From the NCBI GenBank assembly GCA_022495005.1, contig JAGYXB010001749.1, forward strand, positions 186,001-250,000: 64,000 nt of DNA, given 5' to 3'. A program made the position numbers and the translations under genes. Position 1 is the first letter of the stretch. Each line of letters starts with the position of its first letter. Shown here piece by piece: positions 22,702-35,840 of this stretch. This stretch comes from Rhyacophila brunnea (Eukaryota > Arthropoda > Insecta > Trichoptera > Rhyacophilidae). The notes beneath the pieces were generated by a model. That model worked only from the letters and a program-made list of their open reading frames with translations, ran no database searches and was not told where the DNA came from.

Positions 22702-24717
22702 CGCTCCATTGTAATAATTTGGTGTATATCATTGAGTAATATTGATGAATGTGTACATATTATTCCTAGTATGTTTGTCGTGATAATTTTTGATTTTATG
22801 ATTGATTGAATTTTCCAACTGGATTTAGTATAATAACCCTCAAACAATGCCGCCTTCTCCGATAGCAATTGTAATCAGTCATAATAATTGTACTTAGAAT
22901 GATATTTCATCATTTGGATGTCAGGAAACGTGCCTCTGATATAAATATCATTTTACTCATCAAAAGAAAATAATGTTATGTTTACTTATTTTTGGAATGT
23001 CACCATTATGAAGTTACTGTTACTCCTAAACGTCACAATTAGCTTAGTGCTTAGCTTTTCCTTAAATACTTACTACGAAGTTCTACTGAAGTTTTGTGTC
23101 GTTTTAGTTCTATTACATGACTGCATTTGTTAAAACCAAATATTTTTTCTTTCATATAAAGCCTTCTGTGGTTCCCTATAAAACTTGACGTAAGTGAAGT
23201 ATGAAAGAAATAAAAAAAACATGATATAGGTCCCAGAGATCAATTTTTTGGGGTCACTTTTATACTTTAAGGCTCTATCTGTATACAATGAGAATTTCAT
23301 CAACTTTATCGTTTTAAACGGTTATATATTTAAATTGAAATGTTTTGTAAACTTAACCAATTAATATAATATATTATTAAAAGTTAAATAAACATATGGA
23401 TACCTATTTTTTAATTCAGTATGTATTTAACTTAAGCTGTATGTACTTGAATCAGATAAACTTTATTAATTCATTTCCCCATTTCTAACTTACCATAACG
23501 TCAAAATGATTAATTATTGTAGAATAACCATCAGCTTATTCTGTAGTTTACGTCTCTTTTTAGTAAAAATTGCTAAATTTTTATTCAGTGACATAAGTCC
23601 TTGCTATCTCGAATCACTTTTCCATATAATATTAGAATTCAATATTTAATCTTAAGTATTAAATTTCACCTCACATTTAGTTAGAAGTGGGGAAATATTT
23701 AATTATATAATAATTATGTGTCATAACACTATTATAATGATACCTTTTTAATCTGCACACATGTAAGTCAAAAACCTTACTACGATTATTAAATTTAAAC
23801 AAAATATACCTAGTATATTTTAAAATATAACATATTATGATAGAAACCCAAAGTAAAGCATTATTAAAATCGATTAATTTTTAGCATGCATGTTGGCTTA
23901 ATTTGAAATCAATTAACTCACATCTTTATATTAGTATATAAGTATACATGTCATAAAAATATCAGTTCAATGGATTACGTGCATCCATAAAAACAGCGTT
24001 ATTATTTATTACCATGCAATAAAAGATCATAACGATAAAAAATCTTTAAAATGGCTTTAGAATAATAAAATTTACCTACACAGCTAATGGAATGAGTACA
24101 TAATTTTGCAGATAATCAAAATATCATAAATAATATCGAAATTCACAAAAATATTTTACTGTCAAAATCAGGATTGTTCTGGGGTTTAATGTTCTTATTG
24201 AATTTTGTATCAAAAGAACAATAATTCTCCATGGATTCGGAGTTTTCCGTGACTTTTCTTATGCAAACCAAGCCGGTCGACGGTATGCGGTGATACATGT
24301 TGTCCAAACACAGATAAAAATGCATATTTTATGTAGCTAAGCCGCATTCTTGTGTAGAATAATCTACGATAATCGAGTGATAAGTTTTCTACGAAAATAA
24401 TATATTTTAAACACATTTAAAAATTATTTAAATACACATATTATATTATAACATATATCAAGTCACTATAATAGTGTTTACAATGAAAGATTGTACAATC
24501 CGATAGAGTAAAGCTTTGTACTTATTTTAAATGGAAAACCAATTTCACAGTCATAACTTTTATTTTGTATTGTAACATTTCCCCAGAATTTTAAAATACA
24601 AATGACATAATTTCCAATTGAATGCTTATACAAATTAAAAAATTATAAAATCAAATAACAATTAGTTAAATATTAAAAAGCTATTAACACAATAAGTTAT
24701 TTCTACAATTGTTAAGG
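22702..24717. other. Putative intron 2 DNA
   Basis: Two kilobases of AT-rich DNA without a credible exon or repeat pair noticed. The two overlapping minus-strand frames near 24143-24416 have no recognisable domain. Confidence 0.4.
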
Positions 24718-25081
24718 CACCTCAGCTGAGGCATCGTCTAAAAAGAACGTGAGTAGGCGATGCGCGGATTGTGCAAATGATGCGAGCCGAACGAAATATA
24801 ATTTGTCATAAAAGTTCAACACGCGTCCTTTTAATGTTATGTTTATTATTATATTCGTAATAATAATAGTATATTTATTGACATGTTTTCTTTTTCAAGT
24901 ACATACGAAACGTTTTTTAGTCATCTTTACACGATTTAAGAATACATTCCTCCGACGCCATCACAAAACAAATTGACGTGCTCACAAGTCGACTATCGCT
25001 CTCCGACTGGCAACGCGGTCGAAATTACGTCCCACATACTTTTGAAAATTATTTGCCGTTTCACTTATGTACGCTCTTGAG
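24718..25081 (-). repeat. Dispersed 363-bp repeat, copy 2
   Basis: Inverse copy of 7170-7532. The left edge here is CCTCAGCTGAGGC and the right edge CACTTATGTACGCTCTTGA. The two copies differ by scattered substitutions and small indels, so neither is a very recent insertion. No target duplication was recognised. Confidence 0.65.
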
Positions 25082-28000
25082 TAATTGACAATGACATCTA
25101 TTCCGGACTATAAAACCATCATCAAAACTATAAACTACATCAAACTATAACTACTGTCAAACAAAAACTTATTGTCCACGTGTTAAAACTGTGAACTAAC
25201 AATCCCTTCCAGTAAAGCTAATCGGACTTCCGTTTTCAAATGAAGAACGCCCCCAAATTTATCATTTCATTTTACGCTCCCGTGATGTACGGTTCTATAA
25301 ATTTACGTAATTTGAAGCCTTTTATAATAAAAATATGTCTAAAACGATCAGGAGTGATGTTAGAATTATTATTAGTAAATTTTTGGTTTATCGCGAAGAA
25401 AAAAAATAGTCCCATCTGAAAAGAGAGCTGATACATTATCTGCACGCGTTGCCGCCATGACAGGTACGTCACTGAGAAGTCTACTTTATGCGACTACAGC
25501 GACATCCTGTCATCGCTGATTTCTTGTCGTCGGACAGTTTAGCTATATAATATTATAAATGGCGAATGCGGAGTATAGTCTCAGTCTGAATATTATTTTT
25601 AAAAATTAGTATGTTTTATGAAACCTTTAATTATGTACAGTTAGATCATTCTACATCATCCATAATTCAAAAATTCAAGACCATTATAATGGATGTTACC
25701 ACAATAATTGATGAATATAAAAACGTGAAATATTTTAATACCTAATACAAGGTCCTCTTTAAAAAGTAAATAAAAAAATTCTGTTTATTGTTATTTTCAA
25801 CACCCACAATCATGTTATATTTAATGCAAAAGCTAACTTATTTTGTTATTTTTCCGTATTTTCGAATATTTATTAATAGTCGTAAAGTAACATATATTAT
25901 TACATCAAGCATATGACAATATTATATTTATAAAATTACGGTTATTTTTTGAAATCTCAAAGAATCCTGACAATCCCCGGTTTCACTACGGTTTCAAAAC
26001 GTTTTATACAGAATACCCCGTACCTACCGCACTTTAAATATTTCATGACCAATAATTACTATTAGTTTGCTTTGAATTATTTAAAATTATATTATAATAA
26101 CGAAGGACTAAGTTTTCTGTCACGTTTTATATATTTTACCGTTAGAAGTAAACTCACGGCGGTTGCAAGGCAGACAGGCCGCGTGAGTAAACACAACCTG
26201 CCTGACCGCAATTTTATCCCCTACCTCACGTTCTACATACAATCGTTTTTCATATTTTCCCTCTTGACATTTTGTCGTTACGGTCACATGAGCTTTGTTT
26301 ACCTTCCCATAGTTGGACGAAAGCGTAGCACGTTATTATATGAACATAAAACTTAATTGCTAATTTTGAAGTTACGGTTTGTAGGTACTTCTACGGTAAT
26401 AGGTAATTTAGTTTTCAAGTTAAAGATACGAATCATTTAACAAAAAATAGTTCATAAGTACATATTATTATAAGTACATATTATAATATGATCAACCTGG
26501 ATTACACCACTTATCTTTTTTTTTCTTGAACATGTGTTTTTTATAGTATTTGTATATATATAAAAGAAATACTATTATTATCAAGCAAAAAAAAATTTTT
26601 GTCAGTTTAAAATATATGTGCAACAAGGTAATTGAACTAATCTGTGGCTTCCATAATATCCAGACATACATGTCACCACGGACTTTTCTGGAACTAAAAC
26701 CGTTGCAATACCGCCAGCATGCAAAAAGTGCGTGGCGTAATACTGTAATTGCATGAAGCGCCATGACGTAGATGTCTCAATATAGAAAGCTCACAGTACT
26801 ATAATAACATTGTGAGTGTACAACCGTTTTCTACTACAACATTCGACAGCGATCCTAATTATCTATTAGAATCGCTGTTAAATGTATGCAAAGTATCTGT
26901 TTGCTTGAATAATTGTTAAGTATGAAAGAAAAAATATATTTTATTTGTTGAGAACAGTCTCTTAAAAAAAAAGAAGCTAGGTACCTACCTATTGATGGTG
27001 TATTTTTCTCACTTTATTACGTAAGTTAATACTGTTATTTCCGATTTTACACAATGTTGGTTGTATAAAAACATTCAACAAAGATTTTATAAATGTCATA
27101 TCACAAATGTTAAAGTTTATAAAAAAAAATGAAATTATTAAAAATTTGAAATTGGCAAATTACATTGAGAAATTTTAATAATCGGCTTAAGTAACATTTT
27201 TTTTATTTTCACACAAGACAGATTCCTCAAGAGCTTTGATTTGTAATATTTTTATGAACTATAAATTAAAATGTTTACAAATATATGATTAAAACTCTAA
27301 AAGTTAACTCGTTTCTCTATCAAAGTTATTTATTAAAAATGTTAAAGTTATTTTTTATCGATACGATTAATTATTAAGGGAAATGATTTTGTAACAAAGT
27401 CATTAATATTTGATAAAAATGTAAATATTTGCTATCACAAAAGACAGGTCACATACATATCAGGCTATTTGTTGAAATATCCTTTCATTGCAAACCTCAA
27501 ACATAACACACAACGAAGCTTTATACAGTATAATTGTCACTATAATGTATGTAGATATATGAATTAAGGAGTTTTGAACCACTGAACAAACAATAAAAAT
27601 ACTCAGCCGCGTATTGTTTGTAAAACAATTTAAATTATTCCGTGGGACGATCAATCATGGCAGAAAGAATGCCGTGCCGTATGATATAGAGGATTTACAC
27701 AATGGAAAGCCCTAGAGATTCAAAGGAAACTTACAGCAAATAGCCTTGGATAGAACAAAGATTTCGATGGAGTCACGTGTAAAGGAAGTATTTCGATACA
27801 GAACACTTCACTGATTCTCAAGCGTTGAATTAATAGATGTACAATTATTCAATTCACATGAAAAACCTTCAATAAATACATGCATATAACTCAAAAACGT
27901 TGAAGTAAACCTTACAGTACAAGTAAGTGAAGCCGAAAAGAAAGTCTATATAGGTAGTTGCTACCAAAAGTTTGTAAGTCGATATTTGAGGTATTTTTAG

Positions 28001-29696
28001 GTAATGGTCAATAATTGTGCGTATTCATGTGAATATTTGTGCTTAAAACATATTTGAATTTGATCCGACGACGGAAAGGTACTTTTTCAAATGGATGTAT
28101 TATTGATAAAAGTTTATAACTGCTGACTTTTCATATGTGAGCTTACAGCGTGAGCTTTAAGTTAAAAATAAAAACTGGTTATATTCCAACAAGTTTAATA
28201 AAAAATACTTACTTATCTAATATACTGCAAATATTACCCCCTACAAAGGAGAAGAATAATAATAAATAACAAAAATATCCAAAATGTTACTATCAAGATT
28301 TTGGGGAGCGCATTGACTTTTCCGGATAATTAATTATCCAAAATTTAAAATTAAATTCAATACGAGACTCTTAATACGTATCTTTTAAACGGCTATAAAC
28401 ACACTTTTAGCAAATTACAATTTTGCCAGCTTTTCAATAATTACTTTATTCAGAATTTTCCAATAAGTACACACATTTATTTTAATATTTTAAAAGTATT
28501 GCAATGTTACTAGAAACTATTTTTTGTACATTTTTATGTCACCCGTTTATTTTATTAAATGTTACTCCCCTCTCTCGTGACGAATGATCGTGGTTGAATT
28601 CTGGATCTTCTTTCCTCATCTCAAGCCTTGTGGAATAAGTACTCAATCCTTATCAAAATTAATAATAATATACTGTATGAATGTATTGATAATTTGTTAA
28701 ACAGATTGTTATGGGAATTGATTTATAATCATTATCTCGTGCATTCTGAAACCATATACAAAATATATTTCCATAATTTCACTAATGTCACCCAATCTAT
28801 AGGTCACGATGAAGGCTTTAAATAAAGTGATCATGTATCAATCACGTCATATATTTATAAAAATTCTCTCTAATATTTATAAATAAATTAAGTCAATTGA
28901 TTTAACTGTAATATGCACATAAATGAAAATGTTCACCATGACAAAAATAAATACTATATTTTTATATAGATAATTAAATAAAGATTTCAATTTTACGAAC
29001 GGTAAAGGAATTTGTTAAAAAAAATAATATGTTAACCATACATGGATTTTTTTAACCATCAAGACTTTTGATAGGTGCTGAAATACAGTTTTCCATTTCG
29101 TAGTTTCACGGGAATTCCCTCTAGGGATAAAAAGTACATGCAGTGGGTAAACACTGTTATTTATTATTGTGTCGTGTCTCGTATGAGAGTGTGACCCTCA
29201 ATACATCCTAATATACGTGAAAAATTTCTTACCACCTTTTTTCATACTGCGTACCTACCTTATTGTTTACTTAGCCAAGTTTATTAAATGACGGCAGCTT
29301 TTAAGCTGATCATTCATATAATATTATGTAAGTGGGTAAATAGTAAATAGGTTTTTCTATGAAAATATAATTAAAATAATTTTCATAGTGAGTATATTAT
29401 GTCAATAAGTATTATTTTACTCGCTAAAATAGATAAAACTACAGATGAATATGGTTGACAAATGAAGTCTACCTATTGGCGGGTTTAGTGGCATGGATGC
29501 CCGATGCACTGACTGATTCTGAAGACGCTCACAAAAATAAAATAAAAACCGTAAATTCCAACTACCATCGTACATAGTAAAAATATTGTATAAAAGTACG
29601 TAGATATTTGCTTGTGCTGTAGATATTTGTATTTTTATATTAGTTGCAGAGATTTCTTTTGTTACGTTTTTGATAATATTGTATATTTACCTAATT
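25082..29696. other. Putative intron 2 DNA
   Basis: No gene is seen in 4.6 kb. GC-richer patches lie at about 25420-25530 and 26150-26240, the latter with GGCAGACAGGCCGCG and an inverse-like CCTGCCTGACCGC. Neither supports an exon with splice sites. The overlapping 90- and 68-codon frames at 26492-26764 on opposite strands show no domain. The rest is AT-rich. Confidence 0.35.
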
Positions 29697-29939
29697 TCGT
29701 CTCTGTTCTGGCAGAACACACTAACTGTAGAATACTAGTTTTGAGTAATTTGACTTTGAAGTTGTTAAAATGTTTGAAATGGTCTATCATGTGAGTTTAT
29801 TAAGTAATCGTAAAAAGGATGACTTTAAAATAAAGACTGTTTATTTATTAAATTAAAGTTTGAAATAAGGAACATTTTGGTATAACTAACTCGATATATC
29901 ATTTTTTCGAATTAGTGTCTTCTGCCAGAACAGTGACGA
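29697..29939. mobile_element. 240-bp MITE family E, copy 2
   Basis: Nearly identical to 18424-18663 in the same orientation. The inverted ends are better preserved: CTGTTCTGGCAGAACACAC at left and TTCTGCCAGAACAG at right, embedded in TCGTC/GACGA outer ends. The interior block TTGTTAAAATGTTTGAAATG, then GGTCTATCATGTGAG, is shared exactly. No protein is encoded. Confidence 0.8.
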
Positions 29940-29989
29940 TTTGTGAGAAATGCGCATCTTTTTATGATTTTAGTACAATTTATTACTTC

Positions 29990-30200
29990 AGTATAACACA
30001 TTATTTTGAAATTCTAATGGATTTAAGTTTTCTACTACCTATTCCATTTGAGTAAATTTAAAAAGTAGCTTACAATATAATTCAGTCAATCTTGCCGTAC
30101 TGGCAATATTTATAATATTAATACTATCGACCGAAGGTACTTGATGAAATTTCAATTTAAATTCCATTAGTACCTTTGGTCGATAGTATTAACATTATTA
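29990..30200. repeat. Repeat family C-related fragment with hairpin
   Basis: ATGGATTTAAGTTTTCTACT and GGTCGATAGTATTAA are shared with 15310-15500. The end forms a hairpin: TAATACTATCGACCGAAGGT pairs with the inverse copy ACCTTTGGTCGATAGTATTA across a loop of about 30 bases. It is non-coding. Confidence 0.5.
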
Positions 30201-32144
30201 TTATTTTTGTAATACGTACATATTTAGTATCTTCCTATTAAATAGATAGATGGAATATTAATATCGTTCATATTTTTAAAACATTGCGCAGAGGTTAGAA
30301 TACTCAACCTTAATCTTAGACTGCGGATTCGAACCTGAGTTAAATTGACATATTATGGTTTATATGTCCAATACTCTAGCATATATATATTGAGTGAATA
30401 CTGAATGTCAAAGAAATAATCATATAAAAATGTGTTTCGTTTCTACTATATTGAAATGAATCTGTAGATCCGGTATTCGAACGGAAATGGTTTATACGAA
30501 TACACACTTGCTTCATACTGTAATGTTCCAGCATCAGAGTAGAGAGAAATAATAATTCCTCGATTCAGTGTAGATCGGTCTCGTGCATACAAAACTTAAT
30601 AATAATATCAATATGAAAATTATATCGATGACATTTTGGGACGAATATATTCCTATCGTAATATATTTTTTACTACAATATCATCGCTCAAACGAATTAA
30701 AAATTCAAATAATACCTCAGATAGCATTCTAATTCAGTGAAATGTCCTCTAATTACTATACTACTAAATACATTTACATATTTATGAAAATTAGCTCATA
30801 TATCAGTAAACGGTGTAAAAATTATTTTACAATGCCACATAAAACACCTGATTTTAGGGTCTCCCTATTTTTACGGTGCATCGCGTTTCAATTTGAAGGA
30901 TTTATCAATTTATATGCAAATTGCGAATTAATCACTCTCGGCCGCGGGCAAAACGTTTTTAATTTGTTAAAAGCGCACTGAAATAACAATCTCGATAAAT
31001 GGTTTTTTTTTGCGTGCAAAAAGAACGTTGTTACACCACTGCAATTTTCCACACCATGTTTACGTTTTTTCGCATGATAGTTTTATGCAAATTGAAAATG
31101 TTATCATCTGGTGCATTTGCAAACAAATAATATAATTCAAATGAAATAATTTGTACCAACTACTTATTATCAAAAGATATTTTTTAAGTAGGTAATTAAA
31201 TTATTTTTATTCAATACTAAATAATTATTAAAATATAAGAATGTAAAATTCTTTATTAAATACAATATTTGCTTAATACAGTCTCATCACAACGTCGCAA
31301 ATATGAATATTGAGAGATCGTGACGCCATCTATGAATCAAGAACAGTACCGATTATCATTACCTTGATTAAATATTTTACAATAGATTGTGATGGAATTT
31401 TAAATAAAACCTAAGTTGCATATTATTAGAAATTTCGGTGTGATTAATGATTGACTCAATCGCTTAACTGGTAAGGCGCGTCGCCCGGAACTGCCATTCG
31501 ATTCAAATATTTTCATTTTTTTTAATAAATATTATTCTATTTATGGTTAATAATCATCAGCTCTCGGTGTTTTTTTAATCTAATTAAACCACCCTCAATC
31601 ATTATTCAAATTTTAATAATATAATAACTTTACAATAATTTCACTTGTGATAACAAAAAGAATCATTAAATACCTACTATAAAATGAAATCTTTCCGATA
31701 AAAATTATAGGACTGTTTTTACATACCTTCTATTCGGTGTATTTTTAGTACACACTAATAATTATTCATACTCGCAGGTATTTGAATAATCAATTTGTAG
31801 CACCAAAATACCAAAGAAAACACAAAATCTTATATACTGATTTCGACTGAAACAATCAATCAAAATGTAATCAAATGCCGTTATCTTTATCAATAACCAA
31901 TGAGGGTTTTGAATTGGAAATGTAATCAAATATTGGTTTTAGCATTTAATCCAATCAAAGAAATACTTTCCCTCGCATACAAAAATCTCAATCAATCAGG
32001 TAGATTTATGTTGGCTGTTTTCTATTATTATTTATCCACAACTCAAAAAATGGTTTAGAATAGTTTTAGATGTTAGATGGCAATAATTAATATGTATATT
32101 CGGTAAAAACTCAATCAATTTGAGGGAAGATCATGTTTTTTTTT
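30201..32144. other. Putative intron 2 DNA with tRNA-like scraps
   Basis: No gene is seen. A perfect minus-strand B box AGGTTCGAATCC lies near 30335 and an A-box-like CGCTTAACTGGTAAGGCG near 31461-31478; both look like SINE scraps, as no cloverleaf forms. The remainder is AT-rich. Confidence 0.35.
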
Positions 32145-32176
32145 ACCATGTCCGATCCTAATAATATGATCATATG

Positions 32177-32322
32177 AGGTGGCTCTCGTGGTGCAGTGCG
32201 TAGGGCGCTGGATTTCCACCCGAGAGGTTCGATTCCCGGTGAGGACACAATATTTATGTGTTTTTCTCAAAGCCTGGGTAAACGAAAAAGCAAGAACAAG
32301 GTTATTAATAATTCTAAAAAAT
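32177..32322 (+). mobile_element. tRNA-derived SINE, family B
   Basis: The head has TGGTGCAGTGCGTAGGGCGC (A-box region) and GAGAGGTTCGATTCCCGG (perfect B box). The body carries TTTATGTGTTTTTCTCAAAG and ends A-rich. It is flanked by 13-bp direct repeats ATATGATCATATG (32164-32176 and 32323-32335), i.e. a LINE-style target duplication made from the host SINE's own GATCATATG. A second member is at 42337. Confidence 0.85.
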
Positions 32323-32351
32323 ATATGATCATATGGGTTCTGTTTGTGTTA

Positions 32352-32523
32352 CAGACCTACAAACTTATCTGAAGAATGGTATGGGGGAGCCACTGTCGAA
32401 CACTACCCAATCAATACTCGTTACTGGACAAAATCTGACATTCGAATGAAATTTTCAAAATGACGCACTATGATAGTTCGTAGTTCCATTTATGGCCATT
32501 CTACAGATAAGTTTGTAGGTCTG
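32352..32523. mobile_element. 172-bp TA-flanked MITE
   Basis: Terminal inverted repeats CAGACCTACAAACTTATCTG and CAGATAAGTTTGTAGGTCTG are exact over 20 bases and continue imperfectly inward. The element is bounded by TA on both sides (32350-32351 and 32524-32525). Removing it and one TA restores the SINE word GTTAACAG, so the boundaries are exact. The TA duplication points to the Tc1/mariner superfamily. No transposase. Confidence 0.9.
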
Positions 32524-32887
32524 TAACAGATTTTTTAAAGAGAAATGGATATTAGCCACTTGCTCAACCTATTAGGTCCATACTCTGACTCATACACAAA
32601 TTAAAAACAATATGTATTCTTGCCTACGCTTAGACCGCGTGGCCATCGTGGACTATTTATGGGTGGGGGATAATATTTAGTAAGTATCTAAATGACAGAG
32701 TTTACTTGATTTTTTTCTCATAAGAATTTGTTTTTTTCTTTAAACATTTCCAAACTTCAAATCTAATATTGTATTAGTGTAACAAATTACTTATTCAATT
32801 TCATTCGCATTCATTTATTTTCGTATAAGTAAATTTAATATTTTATTTATACTGTGACTCTCCAAGTTTATTTTTAAACTGATAATT

Positions 32888-33105
32888 TGATAAAAGTTCC
32901 GGTTCCGGAGCGCCGTTCCGGTTTATAAAATCCAGAAAATTATCGTTCCGTTTCGTGGAAAAAATAATTTAACTACCTGAGTAAGTGTGTTAGTATAACA
33001 AAAAATCTAACACATATTTTATAAAATACATATAAAATTAGATAACAAGGTATGTTGATATTTTGACTGCGGTTCGAACAATTTTCCATTTCGAGCGCTG
33101 CAAAT
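32888..33105. mobile_element. hAT-like short element, partial copy
   Basis: Shares GGAGCGCCGTTCCGGTT, ACAAAAAATCTA(A/T)CACA, TATAAAATACA(T/C)ATAAAAT and the right end TTTCCATTTCGAGCGCTG with 44537-44728. The left terminal repeat CAGTGCTCGAAATGG is missing, so the left end is truncated or replaced. Non-coding; the overlapping 114- and 60-codon frames at 32973-33317 run through it and have no independent support. Confidence 0.6.
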
Positions 33106-34834
33106 GTACCCACTCCATCCCAACTTTGATATCTGGACAATTTCTTCAAAAAATTTTTCATCATACATTTTCTGTCCGAGACATAGGTAGGTGCGTTATT
33201 TCCGGCTTGATCGAGCCGAGTTCTATTTATAAGGATTGCTTTTGAGTACACAAAGAAAATTAACATTTCAATAAGATTTTCTTTTGTATTGAATTTATCT
33301 TCAAATCTAATCTTCAAATTTTAGACCGACACCTTCTTTTCCGCCCGATTAGATTGCTCTAGATTACTATGTTTGCCAATTAATTGTCATTAATACTGTA
33401 CACATGACTTATCTCAAGTAGTCTCTCTATCGTAGGTGATTGAAGCAGCCTGTAATCTTCAAAAAGAGCATCGAGCTCAGCATTATATTATATTCACCTC
33501 CAATTGATACCATCCCTGATTGGCTATTACTGACTAGTTGGTACACAGAGAATAATTAATTTTCTGAGATATTGATAAACACAGGTTTTATAATATATGT
33601 GTCATGTAAAGCAGGCATGTCCAACACGTCCATCGCGATCTACTGATCGATTGCACCGTAGGCCCGTTGGAATTGAGTCGTAAAAATGAAAAAATCGACA
33701 CGTTCACTCGTAATATAAAATGATTTTATTCAAATTGTGAATGGGAATCATTAATCATTTCTATGTTTAGGTTTTTAACCAACTAACGTGAAAGTCGTAT
33801 TAAAATTAACCACGAGGAAGACCACATAACTTCGTCATATAACATTCGTTCTCTCACGGCCAGCTGCAAGAGTGAGAGAAAGAGAATACGTGAATTCCCG
33901 AGCTTTAAACTGACACGCAGTTTCCTCTATTTCAGTATGCTCTTTGCCCCATAAAATAATAGTTTGACGAGAGTGACGAAAAGAAGACCAAAACTTATAA
34001 TTTCGAGGACAAATGGGAAATTGAATAATTCTTTGTGTTAGTGAAAGACAACGCTTATTAATTTGTAACACGTTTACTTAAAAGTTAAAGAATAATAATT
34101 GCATTTTTATAGTGTAATGATCTTTGCCACTTTTGACACTGTATAGAAGATCACAGCGTAGTTGAAGTTGAACACAGTAGGCAGCACTGAAAATATTTTA
34201 CACCAAAGTAACATTTCTTCGCTGACTTTAAAAAAAAAAATTGTGATATTATAATAACTACAAGTATATCAAACCTGTACCCACTAATATTCAATTTAGG
34301 TGCTGTTTATCATGGCGTGATAATAACGAACAAATATGTTTTTATTCTCATTTATTTGTAATGTTTTTTCTAATATCATAAAATCACAATCATTTTTTAA
34401 TGTAAAATGATCATCAATTTTCTTACAATTCATTTCTAAATATAACCCCTGTCTCCAGTGAGGGTAGGATTAGTAACACTTCACGGTGTAACGCCCTGCC
34501 AACTATACGACGATCATTTCAATTCGCCATTCACAATGACAAATGTGCACACATTGTGTTCTTATGGCTCTATTTTTCGCATGAGCGTATTCATGATTAC
34601 TATTATTGTTATTATTAGTAGGGTAGGTAGATAGTGCGTACACTTGTTCCACATTGGAGCACCCTTAATACAGGGTCGTACCAAAGATCCAATGATTGAA
34701 AATTTAGATAATAAATACTTGATGCATTGAAATTTCATCAAAAACAGCAACACGAAATACAACGTTTGTTATTTGTAACATTTTAAAACATGGGTCAATG
34801 AGAAAGGGGATCAATCTTCTTTCTTCTTTAGCCA
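33106..34834. other. Putative intron 2 DNA
   Basis: No gene is supported. At 33611-33660 GCAGGCATGTCCAACACGTC, then CATCGCGATCTACTGATCGA, looks like the terminal region of a hAT-type DNA transposon, but no matching right end or transposase was found. The minus-strand frame at 33835-34071 (78 codons, Ser/Arg-rich) shows no domain I recognise. Confidence 0.35.
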
Positions 34835-35250
34835 TCAAGACCTTAACCTAGATCTGAGATTGCATATGGTTATGATATTATTATTATGATATCTCAATCG
34901 TTTTCTATGGCCTGGAAGTATCGACTCAAAACCACAAGATTTTAGGTAGAATTGATTTAAATGTAAAGACGCAATCTCAAAATTTCTTGGACTGACTAGA
35001 ATGAATAGAACTGATAGAAGTATTGACATTGTCAAACGAATGGGAAAAGAACGAAAAGTTCAGAAGCAGAAAACTACATTATGAGAGGACATTAGTACAA
35101 CGTGCTGTAACTTGTTATCCAAGAATAGATTAACGGAAAACGTAGCAAGGGAATATATCGCATTTCATGGCTTAAGAACCTCCGTGATTGGTACGAGTGG
35201 ATTCCACTAAATGTTCTAGGTAGCAGATAATATAGATTTATATTTCATGT
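34835..35250 (+). pseudogene. Non-LTR reverse-transcriptase C-terminal remnant
   Basis: The plus strand, across several frames, contains KFLGLTRMNRTD then IVKRMGKERKVQKQK, followed by RKLHYERTLVQ, then SWLKNLRDWYEW. This order matches the tail of a LINE family in which (K)ISWxD, RMGKEKEV, RRKLxYLGHIMR and SWLKNLRxW follow the RT domain. Stops and frameshifts separate the parts. The remnant at 61965-62260 has the same two last motifs and may be the same family. Confidence 0.75.
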
Positions 35251-35840
35251 ATATAATGTATTCCAAAAAATATATAGTTTTGGGTATAAGATCGTTCTTC
35301 TTATTATATCATTATCTAAAAGATAACATCAATGTGATCTTCAATTTAGTAAACTACTATGTACCCATTCACTTACTTATTCATTAGCCAATGTGTAACT
35401 AAAAACAATTATATATTTTTAATAGAAAACAAATGATTTATTCATTCGGCTCTAATACGATTTAAGCATCAATATTAGCGAATAGAGGCATCACGGCGTA
35501 AATCATATTGCGGTGAGAAAAAAATTGCTCTGCTCACAATGCAAACTGTTCGGGTTAAAATAGGCAGACAAGTGCGGATTTTCTATTTGGCGGATATTAT
35601 GTTAGGCGCCGTTCAAAGTTGTGCTGAGTGTGTCTCAGGAGTACCTTCTCAAGAACTTAGTTGACGTGTACAAGAGTGTGTGTGATTTCTATGTTGATAT
35701 AGTAAATTGTAAAAACCATTAAAAAGAAAAAAAATACCATATTACTAAATTATGATAAATTACTAATAATAAGTATATTATGCCATATCTATTAAAAAAA
35801 TGAGGTTTTGAAAAAAACTACATTGTAGCACTATTTTTCC

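Larger units (their letters stand above)
32145..32655 (-). mobile_element. SINE family A copy broken by two later insertions
   Basis: The family A body starts at 32145 (ACCATGTCCGATCCTAATA) and resumes after each insertion, ending near 32655 with the antisense head CGCTTAGACCGCGTGGCCAT. A second SINE (32177-32322) sits in the GATCATATG part, and a TA-flanked MITE (32352-32523) splits TTAACAG. The antisense B-box stretch seen in other copies (CCAGACCCAG..GAACC) is missing, so this copy also has an internal deletion. Confidence 0.8.

Noticed and set aside
33835..34071. hAT transposase fragment
   Set aside because: A hAT-like terminus lies nearby at 33.6 kb, but the 78-codon frame shows none of the transposase motifs I could recognise.
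34835..35035. Minus-strand 66-codon gene
   Set aside because: Shadow of the plus-strand reverse-transcriptase remnant.
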